Origin: Kitasatospora cheerisanensis KCTC 2395
Lineage (GTDB): Bacteria > Actinomycetota > Actinomycetes > Streptomycetales > Streptomycetaceae
Length of the DNA stretch: 61,366 bases
Reading direction: 5' to 3'
Assembly (NCBI RefSeq): GCF_000696185.1
Contig: NZ_KK853997.1
Location: 5,521,844 to 5,583,209 of the forward strand
The stretch's first letter is position 1. Each line of letters begins with the position of its first letter. The notes under the pieces are model-generated. The model ran no database searches. It had not been told where the DNA came from and saw only the letters and a list, made by a program, of their open reading frames with translations. A program made the position numbers and the translations under genes. Shown here in pieces: positions 22,725-33,483 of the stretch.

Positions 22725-25700
22725 TCACCTGATCCGGTAGCCCTTGGGGGTGGGGTGGAATCCGGCCGTTTCGAGGTGGGGGCCGAGGGGGCTGGTGAGG
22801 GCCGGGTGGCCGTTGACGCGTTCGATGGTGACCGGTCGGGTCAGAGCGGCGAGGGCCGCGGTGAGCACGGGGCCGTCGGTGGACCAGGCGAGCAGGGACT
22901 TGCCGCCGCGCTCCAGGTACAGGACCAGCTCGCCGTCGACCAGGGCGACCAGGGAGCCGGCCTTGCGGGCGGGGCGGTGGGCGGCGGTGGTGTCCTCCGG
23001 GGGCTCCGGCCAGGACAGCGCCGCCCCGTAGGCGTTCGCCGGGTCGGCGGCGGCCAGCACCACGGCCTGCGGGGCCTCCGCTGGGGTGCTCGTCGACCAG
23101 TCGCCACTGGCCCGCTCCAGGCGGGAGTTGACGGAGCGCAGGCGGTCCGCGGCGCCCTCCATGGCGAACTGCGCGCCGCCGAGGCCCTCCACGAAGTAGC
23201 CGCGGCGGGCCTTGCCGCGCTCCTCGAACGCGGCGAGCACCCGGTAGACGCCCGCGAAGCCGCCGGGGATCCGTTCGGCGGCGACGGTGCCGCGGGTGAG
23301 GATGCCGTGCCGGTCCAGCAGGGCCTGCGCCTGCGCGGCGGCCCGGACGGTCGGGTCGCCGCCGAAGGAGGGCAGCAGGGACCAGCGGCCGACCGCGGTC
23401 GGCGGGCCGGAGCGGGAGCTCGGGCGGGCCAGGCCGCGGGCCGCCCGCCGTAGCGGCCGCGCGGGGTGGAGCGGGGGGCGCGGTGCGCGGTCGCGCCGGC
23501 GGTGCGGCCGGAGCCGAGCAGGCCGCGCAGCGGGGCGAGGGTGTCGTTGGTGACGTACCCGGCCCAGACGAGGTCCCACAGGGCCTCGACGATCTCGCCG
23601 TCCGGGGTGTCGGGGACGCGTTCGGCGAGCTGGCGGAAGAACGCGCCGTAGCCGCCGGTGAGGGCCTCCAGCAGGGCGGTGTGGACCGGGCCGGGGGTGA
23701 GCGGCAGCGGCTCGGGGCGCAGCAGGTGGGCGTTCTCCGGCAGGTGGAGGCTGATCCAGCCGTCCTTGCCGGGCAGTGAGCCCGCGCCGGACCAGCCGAT
23801 CTCGCCGGCGGCCATCAGCTCGTCCAGCAGGGTCGGGGAGTAGTCGGTGAGCCGGGCGGGCAGGACGAGCTTCTCCAGGGCGGAGGCGGGCAGGGCGGTG
23901 CCCTGGAGCTGTTCGACGACCCGGTAGAGGCCGTCGGCGCCGCGCAGGCGGTGGCCGGCGAGGTGCTGCCACTGCGGGAGGAAGGCGGCCAGCGCCTTCG
24001 TGGGGACGGCCTCGACCTCGTGGCGGAGGGCGGCCAGCGAGCGGCGGCGCAGGCGGCGCAGGACGTCGGCGTCGCACCACTCGGGGGCGGTGGCCTGGCT
24101 GTCGGGCCGGAACTCGCCCTGGACCAGGCGGCCGGCGGCGGTGAGGCGGTGCAGGGTGCCGGTGACGACGGCGGTGCCGAGGCCGAAGCGCTCGGCGGCG
24201 TCGTGGGCGGTGAACGGGCCGTGGGTGCGGGCGTAGCGGGCCAGCAGGTCGCCCAGCGGGTCCTTGACGGGCTCGGTGAAGGCCTCGGGGACGCCGACCG
24301 GCAGCGGGGTGCCGAGGGCGTCGCGGAGGCGGCCGGCGTCCTCGACGGCGGACCAGCGCAGTTCGCCGCCGATCCGGACCTGGATCGCCCGGCGGGCGGA
24401 CTCGAGTTCCAGCGCCCACAGCGGTTCGGCGCCGCGCTCGGTGAGTTCGGCCTCGCTGAGCGGGCCGAGCAGGCGGAGGGCGTCGGCGACGCCCTCGGCG
24501 TCCTTGATCCGGCGCTCGGGGGTGCGGCGCTGGAGTTCGGCCTCCAGGTCGGCGAGCACCTGCGGGTCGAGGAGTTCGCGCAGTTCGGCCTGGCCGAGCA
24601 GTTCGGACAGCAGCCGGGAGTCCAGCGACAGGGCGGCGGCGCGGCGTTCGGCGATCGGGGAGTCGCCCTCGTACAGGAACTGGGCGACGTAGCCGAACAG
24701 CAGGGAACGGGCGAACGGGGACGGCTCGGGGGTGGTGACCTCGACCAGGCGGACGGCGCGGGACTCGAGGTCGCCCATCAGCTCGACCAGGCCGGGGACG
24801 TCGAAGACGTCCTGCAGGCACTCGCGGACGGCTTCCAGGACGATCGGGAAGGAGCCGTACTCGGCCGCCACTTCGAGGAGTTGGGAGGCGCGCTGGCGCT
24901 GCTGCCAGAGCGGGGTGCGCTTGCCGGGGTTGCGGCGGGGCAGCAGCAGGGCGCGGCCGGCGCACTCGCGGAACCGGGCGGCGAACAGGGCGGAGCCGCC
25001 GACCTGGTCGGTGACCAGCTGTTCGATCTCGCCGGAGTCGAAGACGGCGGCGTCCGCGCCGACCGGGGCCTCGTCGGCGGGCGGCGCGGCGATGCCGGAG
25101 GGGAAGTCGGCCAGCAGGTCGGCGTCGGGCAGGCGCAGCACGATGCCGTCGTCGGCGTGCATCACCTGCGGGTCCAGGCCGTGCTTCTCGCGCAGCCGGG
25201 CGCCGATGGCCAGCGCCCACGGGGCGTGCACCTGGGCGCCGAAGGGGGAGTGGACGACGATCCGCCAGTCGCCGAGTTCGTCGCGGAAGCGCTCGACCAC
25301 GATGGTGCGGTCGTCGGGCAGGTGGCCGCAGGCCTCGCGCTGCTCGGCGAGGTAGCCGAGCAGGTTGGCCGAGGCCCAGTCGTCCAGGCCAGCAGCGCGC
25401 AGCCGGGCGGTGGCCGCGGCGGGCTCCATCGCGCCGACCTCGCGGACGAACGCGCCGACGGCGCGGCCGAGTTCGAGCGGGCGGCCGAGCGAGTCGCCCT
25501 TCCAGAACGGGAGCCGGCCGGGGATGCCGGGGGCGGGGGTGACGAGGACCTTGTCGTGGGTGATGTCCTCGATCCGCCAGGAGGTGGTGCCGAGGGTGAA
25601 CACGTCGCCGACGCGCGACTCGTAGACCATCTCCTCGTCCAGCTCGCCGACCCGGCCGCCGCCCTTCTTGGGGTCGGCGCCGGCGATGAAGACGCCGAAC

Positions 25701-27370
25701 AGGCCGCGGTCGGGGATGGTGCCGCCGGAGGTGACGGCCAGGCGCTGGGCGCCGGGGCGGCCGGTGACGGTGCCGGCGACGCGGTCCCAGACCAGGCGGG
25801 GGCGCAGCTCGGCGAAGGCGTCGGAGGGGTAGCGGCCGGCCAGCATGTCGAGGACGCCGTCGAACGCGGACTGCGGGAGGGTGGCGAACGGGGCGGCCCG
25901 GCGGCAGACGGCGAGCAGCTCGTCGACGTCCCAGGTGTCCAGGGCGGTCATCGCGACCAGCTGCTGGGCGAGCACGTCCAGCGGGTTGCGGGGGACCCGG
26001 AGGGCCTCGATGCCGCCGGAGCGCATCCGTTCGGTGACCACCGCGGACTGCACCAGGTCGCCCCGGTACTTGGGGAAGACCACGCCGGTGGAGACCGCGC
26101 CGACCTGGTGTCCGGCGCGGCCGACCCGCTGCAGGCCGGAGGCGACCGAGGGCGGCGACTCGACCTGCACCACCAGGTCGACGGCGCCCATGTCGATGCC
26201 GAGCTCCAGGCTGGAGGTGGCGACCACGGCGGGCAGCCGGCCGGCCTTCAGCTCCTCCTCGACCAGGGCGCGCTGCTCCTTGGAGACGGAGCCGTGGTGG
26301 GCCCGGGCGAGCAGCGGCGGGGCGCCGGCGGCGGCTCCGGAGCCGCCCATCAGCTCGGCGGGGGAGTGCGCCTCGGGCAGCGGGGCGCCGGTGGCCCGCT
26401 CGTAGGCGATCTCGTTCAGCCGGTTGCACAGCCGCTCGGCGAGGCGGCGGGAGTTGGCGAACACGATGGTCGAGCGGTGCGCCTGCACCAGGTCGACGAT
26501 CCGCTCCTCGACGTGCGGCCAGATCGAGGAGCCCCCAGCCTGGCGGCTGGGAGGTGCCCCCAGCCGCTGCGGGTCGGACTCTTCGGCAGGAGTGGTGGGC
26601 AGGTCGGCGAGGTCGGGGACGGGGACCACCACGGACAGGTCGAAGCGCTTGTCGCTGCCGGGCTGGACGATTGCCGCGCCGCGCTGCGGGCTGAGGTAGC
26701 GGGCGATCTCCTCGACCGGGCGGACGGTCGCGGACAGGCCGATCCGGCGGGCGGGGCGGTCCAGCAGCTCGTCCAGCCGCTCCAGGCTGAGCGCCAGGTG
26801 CGCGCCGCGCTTGGTGCCGGCCACCGCGTGCACCTCGTCCAGGATCACCGTGTCGATGCCGCGCAGGGCCTCCCGGGAGGCGGAGGTGAGCAGCAGGAAC
26901 AGCGACTCGGGGGTGGTGATCAGGATGTCCGGCGGGTGGGTGGCGAACCTGCGCCGATCGGCGGCGGGGGTGTCGCCGGAGCGGATGCCGACCTGCACCT
27001 CGGGCTCGGGCAGGCCGAGCCGGACGCTGGCCTGCCGCAGGCCCGCCAGCGGGGCGCGCAGGTTGCGTTCGACGTCCACCGCGAGGGCCTTCAGAGGGGA
27101 GATGTAGAGCACCCGGCAGCGGCGCTTGGGGTCGGCCGGGGGCGGGGTGGCGCTCAGCCGGTCCAGGGCGGACAGGAAGGCCGCCAGGGTCTTGCCGGAG
27201 CCGGTCGGGGCGACCACCAGGACGTCCGTCTCCAGCCCGATCGCCGTCCAGGCGCGGGACTGGGCCTCGGTGGGGGCGGCGAACGCGCCGGTGAACCAGG
27301 CGCGGGTGGCCGGGGCGAAGCCGTCCAGCGGGTTCGGGGTGCCGGATGCGTCAGGGGCGGAGGTGGCCAT
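22725..27370 (-). pseudogene. Lhr-type ATP-dependent helicase, frameshifted as given
   Basis: A large superfamily-2 helicase of about 1548 residues if one base is restored. N-terminal frame (27370 to about 23440): motif I APTGSGKT, DEVH box (VILDEVHAVAGTKRG), SATVRP, motif VI QRVGRAGHQ, then Lhr winged-helix and DUF1998/DEAD-associated regions. Actinobacterial Lhr proteins act in DNA repair. Near 23430-23450 (GGGCGGGCC/GGGCCGCCC tract) the frame slips by minus one, and the conserved C-terminus (PPTAVGRWSLLPSFGG ... HPTPKGYRIR) continues in another frame to 22725. Both parts keep full coding bias, so a missing base is likelier than decay. It is divergent from the protease gene. Confidence 0.85.
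26526..26566. repeat. Palindromic CCCAGCC repeat inside the helicase gene
   Basis: GAGGAGCCCCCAGCC / TGGC / GGCTGGGAGGTGCCCCC: a 7-bp stem CCCAGCC-GGCTGGG with four-base loop, flanked by C-runs. It resembles the CCCAGC/GCTGGG palindromes common between genes in Streptomyces genomes. Here it is in frame in a coding region and encodes LGAPPSRQAGGS between conserved helicase segments. Confidence 0.6.
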
Positions 27371-27518
27371 GCACCCATGGTGCCCCGACGTGCTGACAGG
27401 TCACGGGACGGTCACCGTCTGCCGCAACCCGCACAGCAAATCGTACAAATCGCCCATATGGTGAGGAACCGGACGGCGGCCCCCGGCGTCCGACCCGGCC
27501 AGGAGCGGAGAGCGTGCG

Positions 27519-29053
27519 ATGGAGCAGGTGAGCCAGGCCCCCGACAGCGCCCCCCGGCGCCGCAGCGTCCGCATGCTCGGCGCGACCCTGCTCAGCGGAC
27601 TGCTGCTCGGCGGCGCCGTCCCCTACGTCACCGGCGCCGACGACACCTACCTCAGCTACCTGGTGCTCGACGAGCGCACCGACGCCCAGGGCGCCGACCA
27701 CGCCGCCGAGCAGGTCCGGTCGGCCGGCGGGCAGGTCGTCCAGGGCTACCCGCAGATCGGCGCCGTGCTCGCCTACGCCGGCGGCCGGTTCGCCGAGAGG
27801 CTCCGCGCCCGGCCCGGGATAGCGGCCGTCGGCGCCACCCGCACCGTCCCCGTGCCCTCCCCGCCCCGGCCGCTGGCCGGCGCCGCCTTCGGGACCGGCG
27901 GCCCCGCCACCGACGCCGTCGACGGCGGGGACGACTCCACCGCCACCGTTCCCGACCCCGGCGAGCGCAGCGACTGGAACCTCGCCATGATCGGCGCCGT
28001 CGAACGCCCCGCCGGACGCGCCGCGCTGCTGCGCCCGCCGCTCGGCCGGCCCGCGGACAGCTCCGCCGACCGCACCGGCGCGGTGCCCGCCGCCCAGCAG
28101 CTGGCCAAGGTCACCGTCGCCGTGCTCGACTCCGGCGTCGACGACACCCACCCCGACCTGCGCGCCGCCGTCGACCCCGCCGCCTCCGCCTCCTGCGCCG
28201 ACGGCCGCCCCGACGCCCGCAGCGGCGCCTGGCGGCCCGACCCGGCGATGAACGAGAGCGGCCACGGCACCCACGTCGCCGGGATCGTCGGCGCCGCCCG
28301 CGACGGCCACGGCGTCACCGGCGTCGCCCCCGGGGTGCGGATCGCCGCCGTCCGGCTGCTCGGACCGCTCGGCCAGTACTACGCCGAGAACATCGTCTGC
28401 GGCATGCTCTGGGCCGCCGACCACGGCGCCCGCGCCATCAACGACAGCTACTTCGGCGACCCGTGGAAGTACAACTGCCCCGAGGACGCCGACCAGGCCG
28501 CCCTGATCGCCGCCGTCGGCCGGGCCGTCGCCTACGCCCAGCGCAAGGGCGCCGTGGTGGTCGCCTCGGCCGGCAACGACGCCCAGGACCTCGCCGCCGA
28601 CCGCCCCGACCACCGCAGCCCCAACGACCGCACCAGCGGCCCCCGCAGGACCGCGAACTCGGCACCGAGTGCGTCCGGCTGCCCGGCGAACTCCCCGGCG
28701 TGGTCGCCGTCGCCGCCGTCGACCGCAACGGCCTGCCCGCCTCCTACAGCAACTACGGCCAGGGCCGGATCGCCATCGCCGCGCCCGGCGGCGACCCCGA
28801 CGGCGGCACCGAGGGCGCCGTCGTCTCCGACTGGCCCGGCGGCAAGTACGCCGCCCTGGCCGGCACCTCGATGTCCGCCGCGCACGTCACCGGCGCCGTC
28901 GCCGTGGTCGCCGCCCAGCACCCCGACTGGGGCCCGGACCGGATCGCCGCCGCGCTCGCCCGCGCCGCCGACGCCAACTGCGCCCGGAGCCTGCCGATCG
29001 GCTGCCAGGACCACGAACGCTACGGGGCGGGCATCCTCGCGCTGCCGAGCTGA
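27519..29053 (+). pseudogene. Subtilisin-like (S8) exported serine protease, frameshifted as given
   Basis: Restoring one base gives a 511-residue secreted protease. The N-terminus has a signal-like segment (RRRSVRMLGATLLSGLLLGG, residues ~13-32), then a pro-region. The triad is Asp204 (AVLDSGVDD), His249 (SGHGTHVAG) and Ser in GTSMSAAH (codon 28868), with the oxyanion Asn in VASAGND. The frame breaks in the C5 run at 28640-28644: before it the protease reads in the frame of 27519, after it the conserved part (RELGTECVRLPG ... YGAGILALPS) is one frame off. All catalytic residues survive, so the break is probably a base-call error. Overall form resembles mycosin-type proteases; no ESX genes are nearby. 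Confidence 0.85.
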
Positions 29054-29079
29054 CCGGCCGGTGCCGGATACTGGGGCGC

Positions 29080-29274
29080 ATGAGGCTGACCGAGTTCTGG
29101 CGACGCATGCACCTGCACTTCGGCGAGGGCTACGCGGAGTCGTTCGCCCAGGACCACGTGATGTCCGAGCTCGGCGGCCGCACCGTCCGCCAGGCGCTCG
29201 ACGCCGGCTGGGAGGCCAAGGACGTGTGGCGCGTGGTCTGCGTCACCCAGGGAGTGTCAGATCGCCTGAGGTGA
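29080..29274 (+). CDS. DUF3046 small protein
   Basis: A 64-residue protein starting MRLTEFWRRMHLHFGEGYAE, the signature of DUF3046, a short actinobacterial family regularly found next to recA/recX. The conserved WEAKDVWRVVC near the C-terminus is present. Function unknown. It lies 26 nt after the protease and 16 nt before the transporter gene. Confidence 0.85.
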   Translation: MRLTEFWRRMHLHFGEGYAESFAQDHVMSELGGRTVRQALDAGWEAKDVWRVVCVTQGVSDRLR

Positions 29275-29290
29275 CCCGATCGGCCGGGCG

Positions 29291-30604
29291 GTGGGTGAGA
29301 CTTGGCCGGTGGCCAGCAGTGCAGAGACCCCCGACCGACTGTCCGACGAACACCTCCCCGCGAGCGCCCCACCGGGCCGGAGCAATGGCGGCGACACCGC
29401 CGACCCCGGCGACGGGCAGCCGCGCCGCGGCGACTGGAACAGCCGCGCGATGCCGCGCTGGCTGCCCCGGGCGATGCTGTTCGCGCTGGTCTGCGTCGGC
29501 CTCTTCCAGCTCGCCGACTGGGCCTTCCACCAGCTGATCAACCTGTTCGTGATGCTGCTGGTGGCGTTCTTCCTGTCGCTCGCCATGGAGCCGGCCGTGG
29601 ACCGGATGGCCGCCCGCGGGGTGCGCCGCGGCCTCGGCACCTTCCTGGTGTTCATCGGCGTCGGCCTGGCCGTCGCCGGCTTCCTCACCGCGCTCGGCAC
29701 GCTGCTCGTCGACCAGGTCACCCAGGTCGCCGGGAAGCTGCCGCAGATGCTCCACGACCTGATCGACTGGATCAACCGGACCTTCCACACCGAGCTGTCG
29801 CTCGACCAGCTCCAGCACCAGGTGCTGAAGGACTCCGGGACCATCGAGAAGTACGCCCAGCAGGCCGCCGACAACGTCTGGGGCGTCACCGGCACCGTCG
29901 TCGGCGGACTCTTCCAGGCCTTCACCGTCGGCCTGTTCACCTTCTACTTCACCGCTGACGGCCCCCGGGTGCGGCGCACCGTCTGCTCGATGCTGCCGCC
30001 CGCCAAGCAGGGCGAGGTGCTGCGCGCCTGGGAGATCGCGCTCGCCAAGACCGGCGGCTACCTGTACTCGCGGGCGGTGCTCGCGTTCGTCTCCACCCTC
30101 GCGCACTGGGCGTTCTTCGCGATCATCGGACTCCCGTACGCCGCCGCGCTGGCCGTCTGGGTCGGCGTCATGTCGCAGTTCGTCCCCACCATCGGCACCT
30201 ACCTGGCGGGCGCGCTGCCCGTCCTGGTCGCGCTCAGCGACCGGCCGGTGGACGCGTTGTGGGTGCTCGTCTTCGTGACCGTCTACCAGCAGATCGAGAA
30301 CTACCTGCTGCACCCGCGGATCACCGCCAAGACCGTCGACGTGCACCCCGCCGTCGCGTTCGGCGCGGTGATCGCGGGCGCCGCGCTGCTCGGCGCGGTC
30401 GGCGCGCTGATCGCCATCCCCGCCGCCGCGACCCTGCAGGGCTTCGTCGGCACCTACGTGCGCCGCTACGAGGTCGAGGACGACCCGCGGATCGACCGCG
30501 GCGAGGAGCGCCGGGAACGGCGCCGGCACGCCGTGCGGCGGCTGCGGCGGATGGTGTCCGGCAACACGGGCGACCAGCCGCGGGAGGAGCGGTCCGAGGA
30601 CTGA
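29291..30604 (+). CDS. AI-2E family transporter
   Basis: A 437-residue membrane protein of the AI-2E (YdiK/TqsA/PerM-like) family. Eight hydrophobic segments are visible: two at ~58-105, one at ~115-140, and a block at ~205-395 containing the family features QFVPTIGTYLAGALPV and QQIENYLLHPRI. Members move small solutes, sometimes autoinducer-2 or sodium/protons; the substrate here is unknown. The N-terminus (50 residues) is hydrophilic and Pro/Gly-rich. GTG 29291 or GTG 29309 could start translation; neither has a strong ribosome-binding site. Confidence 0.85.
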   Translation: MGETWPVASSAETPDRLSDEHLPASAPPGRSNGGDTADPGDGQPRRGDWNSRAMPRWLPRAMLFALVCVGLFQLADWAFHQLINLFVMLLVAFFLSLAMEPAVDRMAARGVRRGLGTFLVFIGVGLAVAGFLTALGTLLVDQVTQVAGKLPQMLHDLIDWINRTFHTELSLDQLQHQVLKDSGTIEKYAQQAADNVWGVTGTVVGGLFQAFTVGLFTFYFTADGPRVRRTVCSMLPPAKQGEVLRAWEIALAKTGGYLYSRAVLAFVSTLAHWAFFAIIGLPYAAALAVWVGVMSQFVPTIGTYLAGALPVLVALSDRPVDALWVLVFVTVYQQIENYLLHPRITAKTVDVHPAVAFGAVIAGAALLGAVGALIAIPAAATLQGFVGTYVRRYEVEDDPRIDRGEERRERRRHAVRRLRRMVSGNTGDQPREERSED

Positions 30605-30698
30605 CGGCCGCGTCCCGTCCACGCCCCGAGCACGCCTTTTCCGGACCGGGTAAGCGGTTTGCCGCGCCGCCGGGCTCTTGATGGGCGAGGAGGTGTTC

Positions 30699-31232
30699 AT
30701 GGGCGACAAACAGACAAGCCCGGACGACGAGTTCCGGGCCTTCATCGTCGGCGCCTGGCCCTGGCTGCTGCGGACGGCGTACCTGCTGACCGGCGACCAG
30801 CACGCGGCCGAGGACCTGGCGCAGTCGGCGGCGGAGCGGACCTGCGCGGCCTGGTCGAAGGTGCGCCGGGCGGACGACCCGCACAGCTACGTGCGCCGGA
30901 TCATGGTCAACCAGCACGCCCGCCGCTGGCGGCGCCGGGCGCCCGAGGTCCTGGTGGAGGCCGTGCCGGACACGGCCCGGTCCGACGACGGGTACGCCCG
31001 CGCGGACCAGCGCCGGGCGCTGCTCGCCGCGCTCGCGGCGCTGCCGCCCCGGCAGCGCGAGGCCGTGGTGCTGCGGCACTGGGAGGACCTGAGCGACAGC
31101 CAGGCGGCCGCCGCGATGGGCTGCTCGACGGGGGCCGTGCGCAGCCACGCGGCCAAGGGGATAGCGAAGCTGCGGGAGACCGCGGGGCTGCGGGATCTGA
31201 CGGACATGACGCGTATCGGAGGTGCGGTGTGA
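30699..31232 (+). CDS. SigE-family ECF-type RNA polymerase sigma factor
   Basis: A 177-residue sigma factor with region 2 at residues ~10-80 (FIVGAWPWLLRTAYLLTGD, AAEDLAQSA) and region 4 at ~105-165 (LPPRQREAVVLRHWEDLSD, then SQAAAAMGCSTGAVRSHAAK). It belongs to the SigE-like actinobacterial class of short sigma factors (named after the NCBI family, not S. coelicolor SigE). I chose ATG 30699 because GAGGAGG lies six bases upstream; TTG 30678 and ATG 30681 are less likely. It overlaps the next gene by 4 nt, so the two are co-translated. Confidence 0.88.
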   Translation: MGDKQTSPDDEFRAFIVGAWPWLLRTAYLLTGDQHAAEDLAQSAAERTCAAWSKVRRADDPHSYVRRIMVNQHARRWRRRAPEVLVEAVPDTARSDDGYARADQRRALLAALAALPPRQREAVVLRHWEDLSDSQAAAAMGCSTGAVRSHAAKGIAKLRETAGLRDLTDMTRIGGAV

Positions 31233-32152
31233 CTGCGGGTGGCAACGGAATCCCGGGTGCCGGCGGGGACCTGTCGGTCGAGCTGGGGCTCGCCGCGGCG
31301 GCGGCGGACGTGAGGATCGGCTCCGTGCCGGTCGAGGGCATCGTCGCCGGGGGCCGGCGCATCCGGCGCCGCCGGCGGACGCTGGTCGGCGCGCTCACGC
31401 TGGCCTCCGTGGTGGCGCTGGGCAGCGGCACGGCCGCGGGCCTGCACGGCTTCGCCGGGAACGACCGGACCGTGCAGGCGCTCGTCCCGCCCGGCGGCGG
31501 GACCGGCGGCGGCACCGGCGGGGCCCCCGCGCTGACGCCGGGCGACGCGCCGGCCGCCGCGCGGGACCCGTTCACGCCGGTCCGGGTGGAGATCGGGCAC
31601 GGCACCGTCGACGGCAAGGAGTGGAAGCTCTGGGAGGCGCTCTGGCCGCTCGCCCCGAAGGAGCGGGCCTACGAGCAGGCGGTGGCCGTCTGGCAGGAGC
31701 GGCACGCCGTCGACCCGTCGATCGAGAAGCCGACGGAGGCCTACGTCCACCAGTACTGGCAGCCGAACGAGGACGTCGTCAACGAGTACGTCACCTTCGA
31801 CGGGGTGCGGCAGAAGTACGACACCCAGGGCAGCTACCCGGCGCCCGGGCACCTCGACCCGCGGATGGCGAACACCTTCGGCGGCGGCATCCTCGGGCCG
31901 TCGGACAAGTCCGGCACGCCGGGCCCGCTGCCGATCAGGCTCGCCGTGATGTCGCTCGGACCGGACGTCGGCAAGGTGGTGGTGACCTGGTCGGACGGCT
32001 CGGTCGTCGAGCCGCAGCTGGTCACGGTGGGGGACTCGCCCTACCACCGGCTGGTGGTGGCCGAGCAGCCCGGCAAGAAGGTCGTGTCCTGGCAGTTCTG
32101 GGACAAGAACGGCGCCAAGCTGCCCGACGCCGGCACGAAGCTGCTGGGCTAG
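31229..32152 (+). CDS. Single-pass membrane protein coupled to the sigma factor
   Basis: A 307-residue protein starting GTG within the sigma gene stop. It has a cytoplasmic N-terminus of ~50 residues, an Arg-rich stretch (RRIRRRRR), one membrane segment (~52-75; TLVGALTLASVVALGSGTAA), a Gly/Pro linker and an extracytoplasmic domain of ~200 residues. Position and topology suggest the sensor or anti-sigma partner of the sigma factor. No zinc-binding HxxxCxxC motif of classical anti-sigma domains is present, so the role is inferred only from context. Confidence 0.7.
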   Translation: MTAGGNGIPGAGGDLSVELGLAAAAADVRIGSVPVEGIVAGGRRIRRRRRTLVGALTLASVVALGSGTAAGLHGFAGNDRTVQALVPPGGGTGGGTGGAPALTPGDAPAAARDPFTPVRVEIGHGTVDGKEWKLWEALWPLAPKERAYEQAVAVWQERHAVDPSIEKPTEAYVHQYWQPNEDVVNEYVTFDGVRQKYDTQGSYPAPGHLDPRMANTFGGGILGPSDKSGTPGPLPIRLAVMSLGPDVGKVVVTWSDGSVVEPQLVTVGDSPYHRLVVAEQPGKKVVSWQFWDKNGAKLPDAGTKLLG

Positions 32153-32173
32153 CAGCCGCCAGGACGGCCCCAC

Positions 32174-32213
32174 CCGCGGCCCCGCTCCCACCGTCCCGGG
32201 GGCGGGGCCGCGG
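32174..32213 (+). terminator. Terminator upstream of recA
   Basis: A perfect 12-bp stem (CCGCGGCCCCGC at 32174-32185, GCGGGGCCGCGG at 32202-32213) with a 16-nt loop begins 21 nt after the preceding stop. There is no T-run, as common in high-GC actinomycetes. Confidence 0.65.
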
Positions 32214-32248
32214 TGCGTCGGACGGCGCGACGGGGTGCGAGACTGGAT

Positions 32249-32263
32249 TCGAACGTATGTTCT
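32249..32263 (+). promoter_or_regulatory. LexA (SOS) box of recA
   Basis: TCGAACGTATGTTCT contains GAAC-N4-GTTC, the actinobacterial LexA operator core. It lies about 120 nt before the recA start, where LexA would repress one of the recA promoters. Confidence 0.85.
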
Positions 32264-32314
32264 TTGTACGCTTCGGCGCAGAGTTTTCCACAGGCCGAGC
32301 CCGTCCGGGGCCGA

Positions 32315-32337
32315 TTGTCGGTGGGACGCGCTAGCGT
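32315..32337 (+). promoter_or_regulatory. LexA-independent DNA-damage promoter (RecA-NDp type)
   Basis: TTGTCGGTGG (32315-32324) followed after seven bases by TAGCGT (32332-32337) matches the RecA-NDp motif TTGTCAGTGGC-N6-TAGGGT with two or three differences. This promoter class is LexA-independent and linked to PafBC/ClgR control in actinobacteria. It is about 45 nt upstream of the recA ATG. Confidence 0.75.
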
Positions 32338-32381
32338 CGATGACGATGAAGCGCAACGCACAGAACCCGAGGGTGGAAGCC

Positions 32382-33479
<1,098 letters not shown>

Positions 33480-33483
33480 ACCG

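Noticed and set aside
23951..27500. Long plus-strand frame opposite the helicase
   Set aside because: Only its last part (after 28644) is real, being the frameshifted C-terminus of the subtilisin-like protease; the rest mirrors the helicase.
27519..29053. ESX/type VII secretion locus suggested by the mycosin-like protease
   Set aside because: No EccB/C/D/E or WXG100 genes are within the window.
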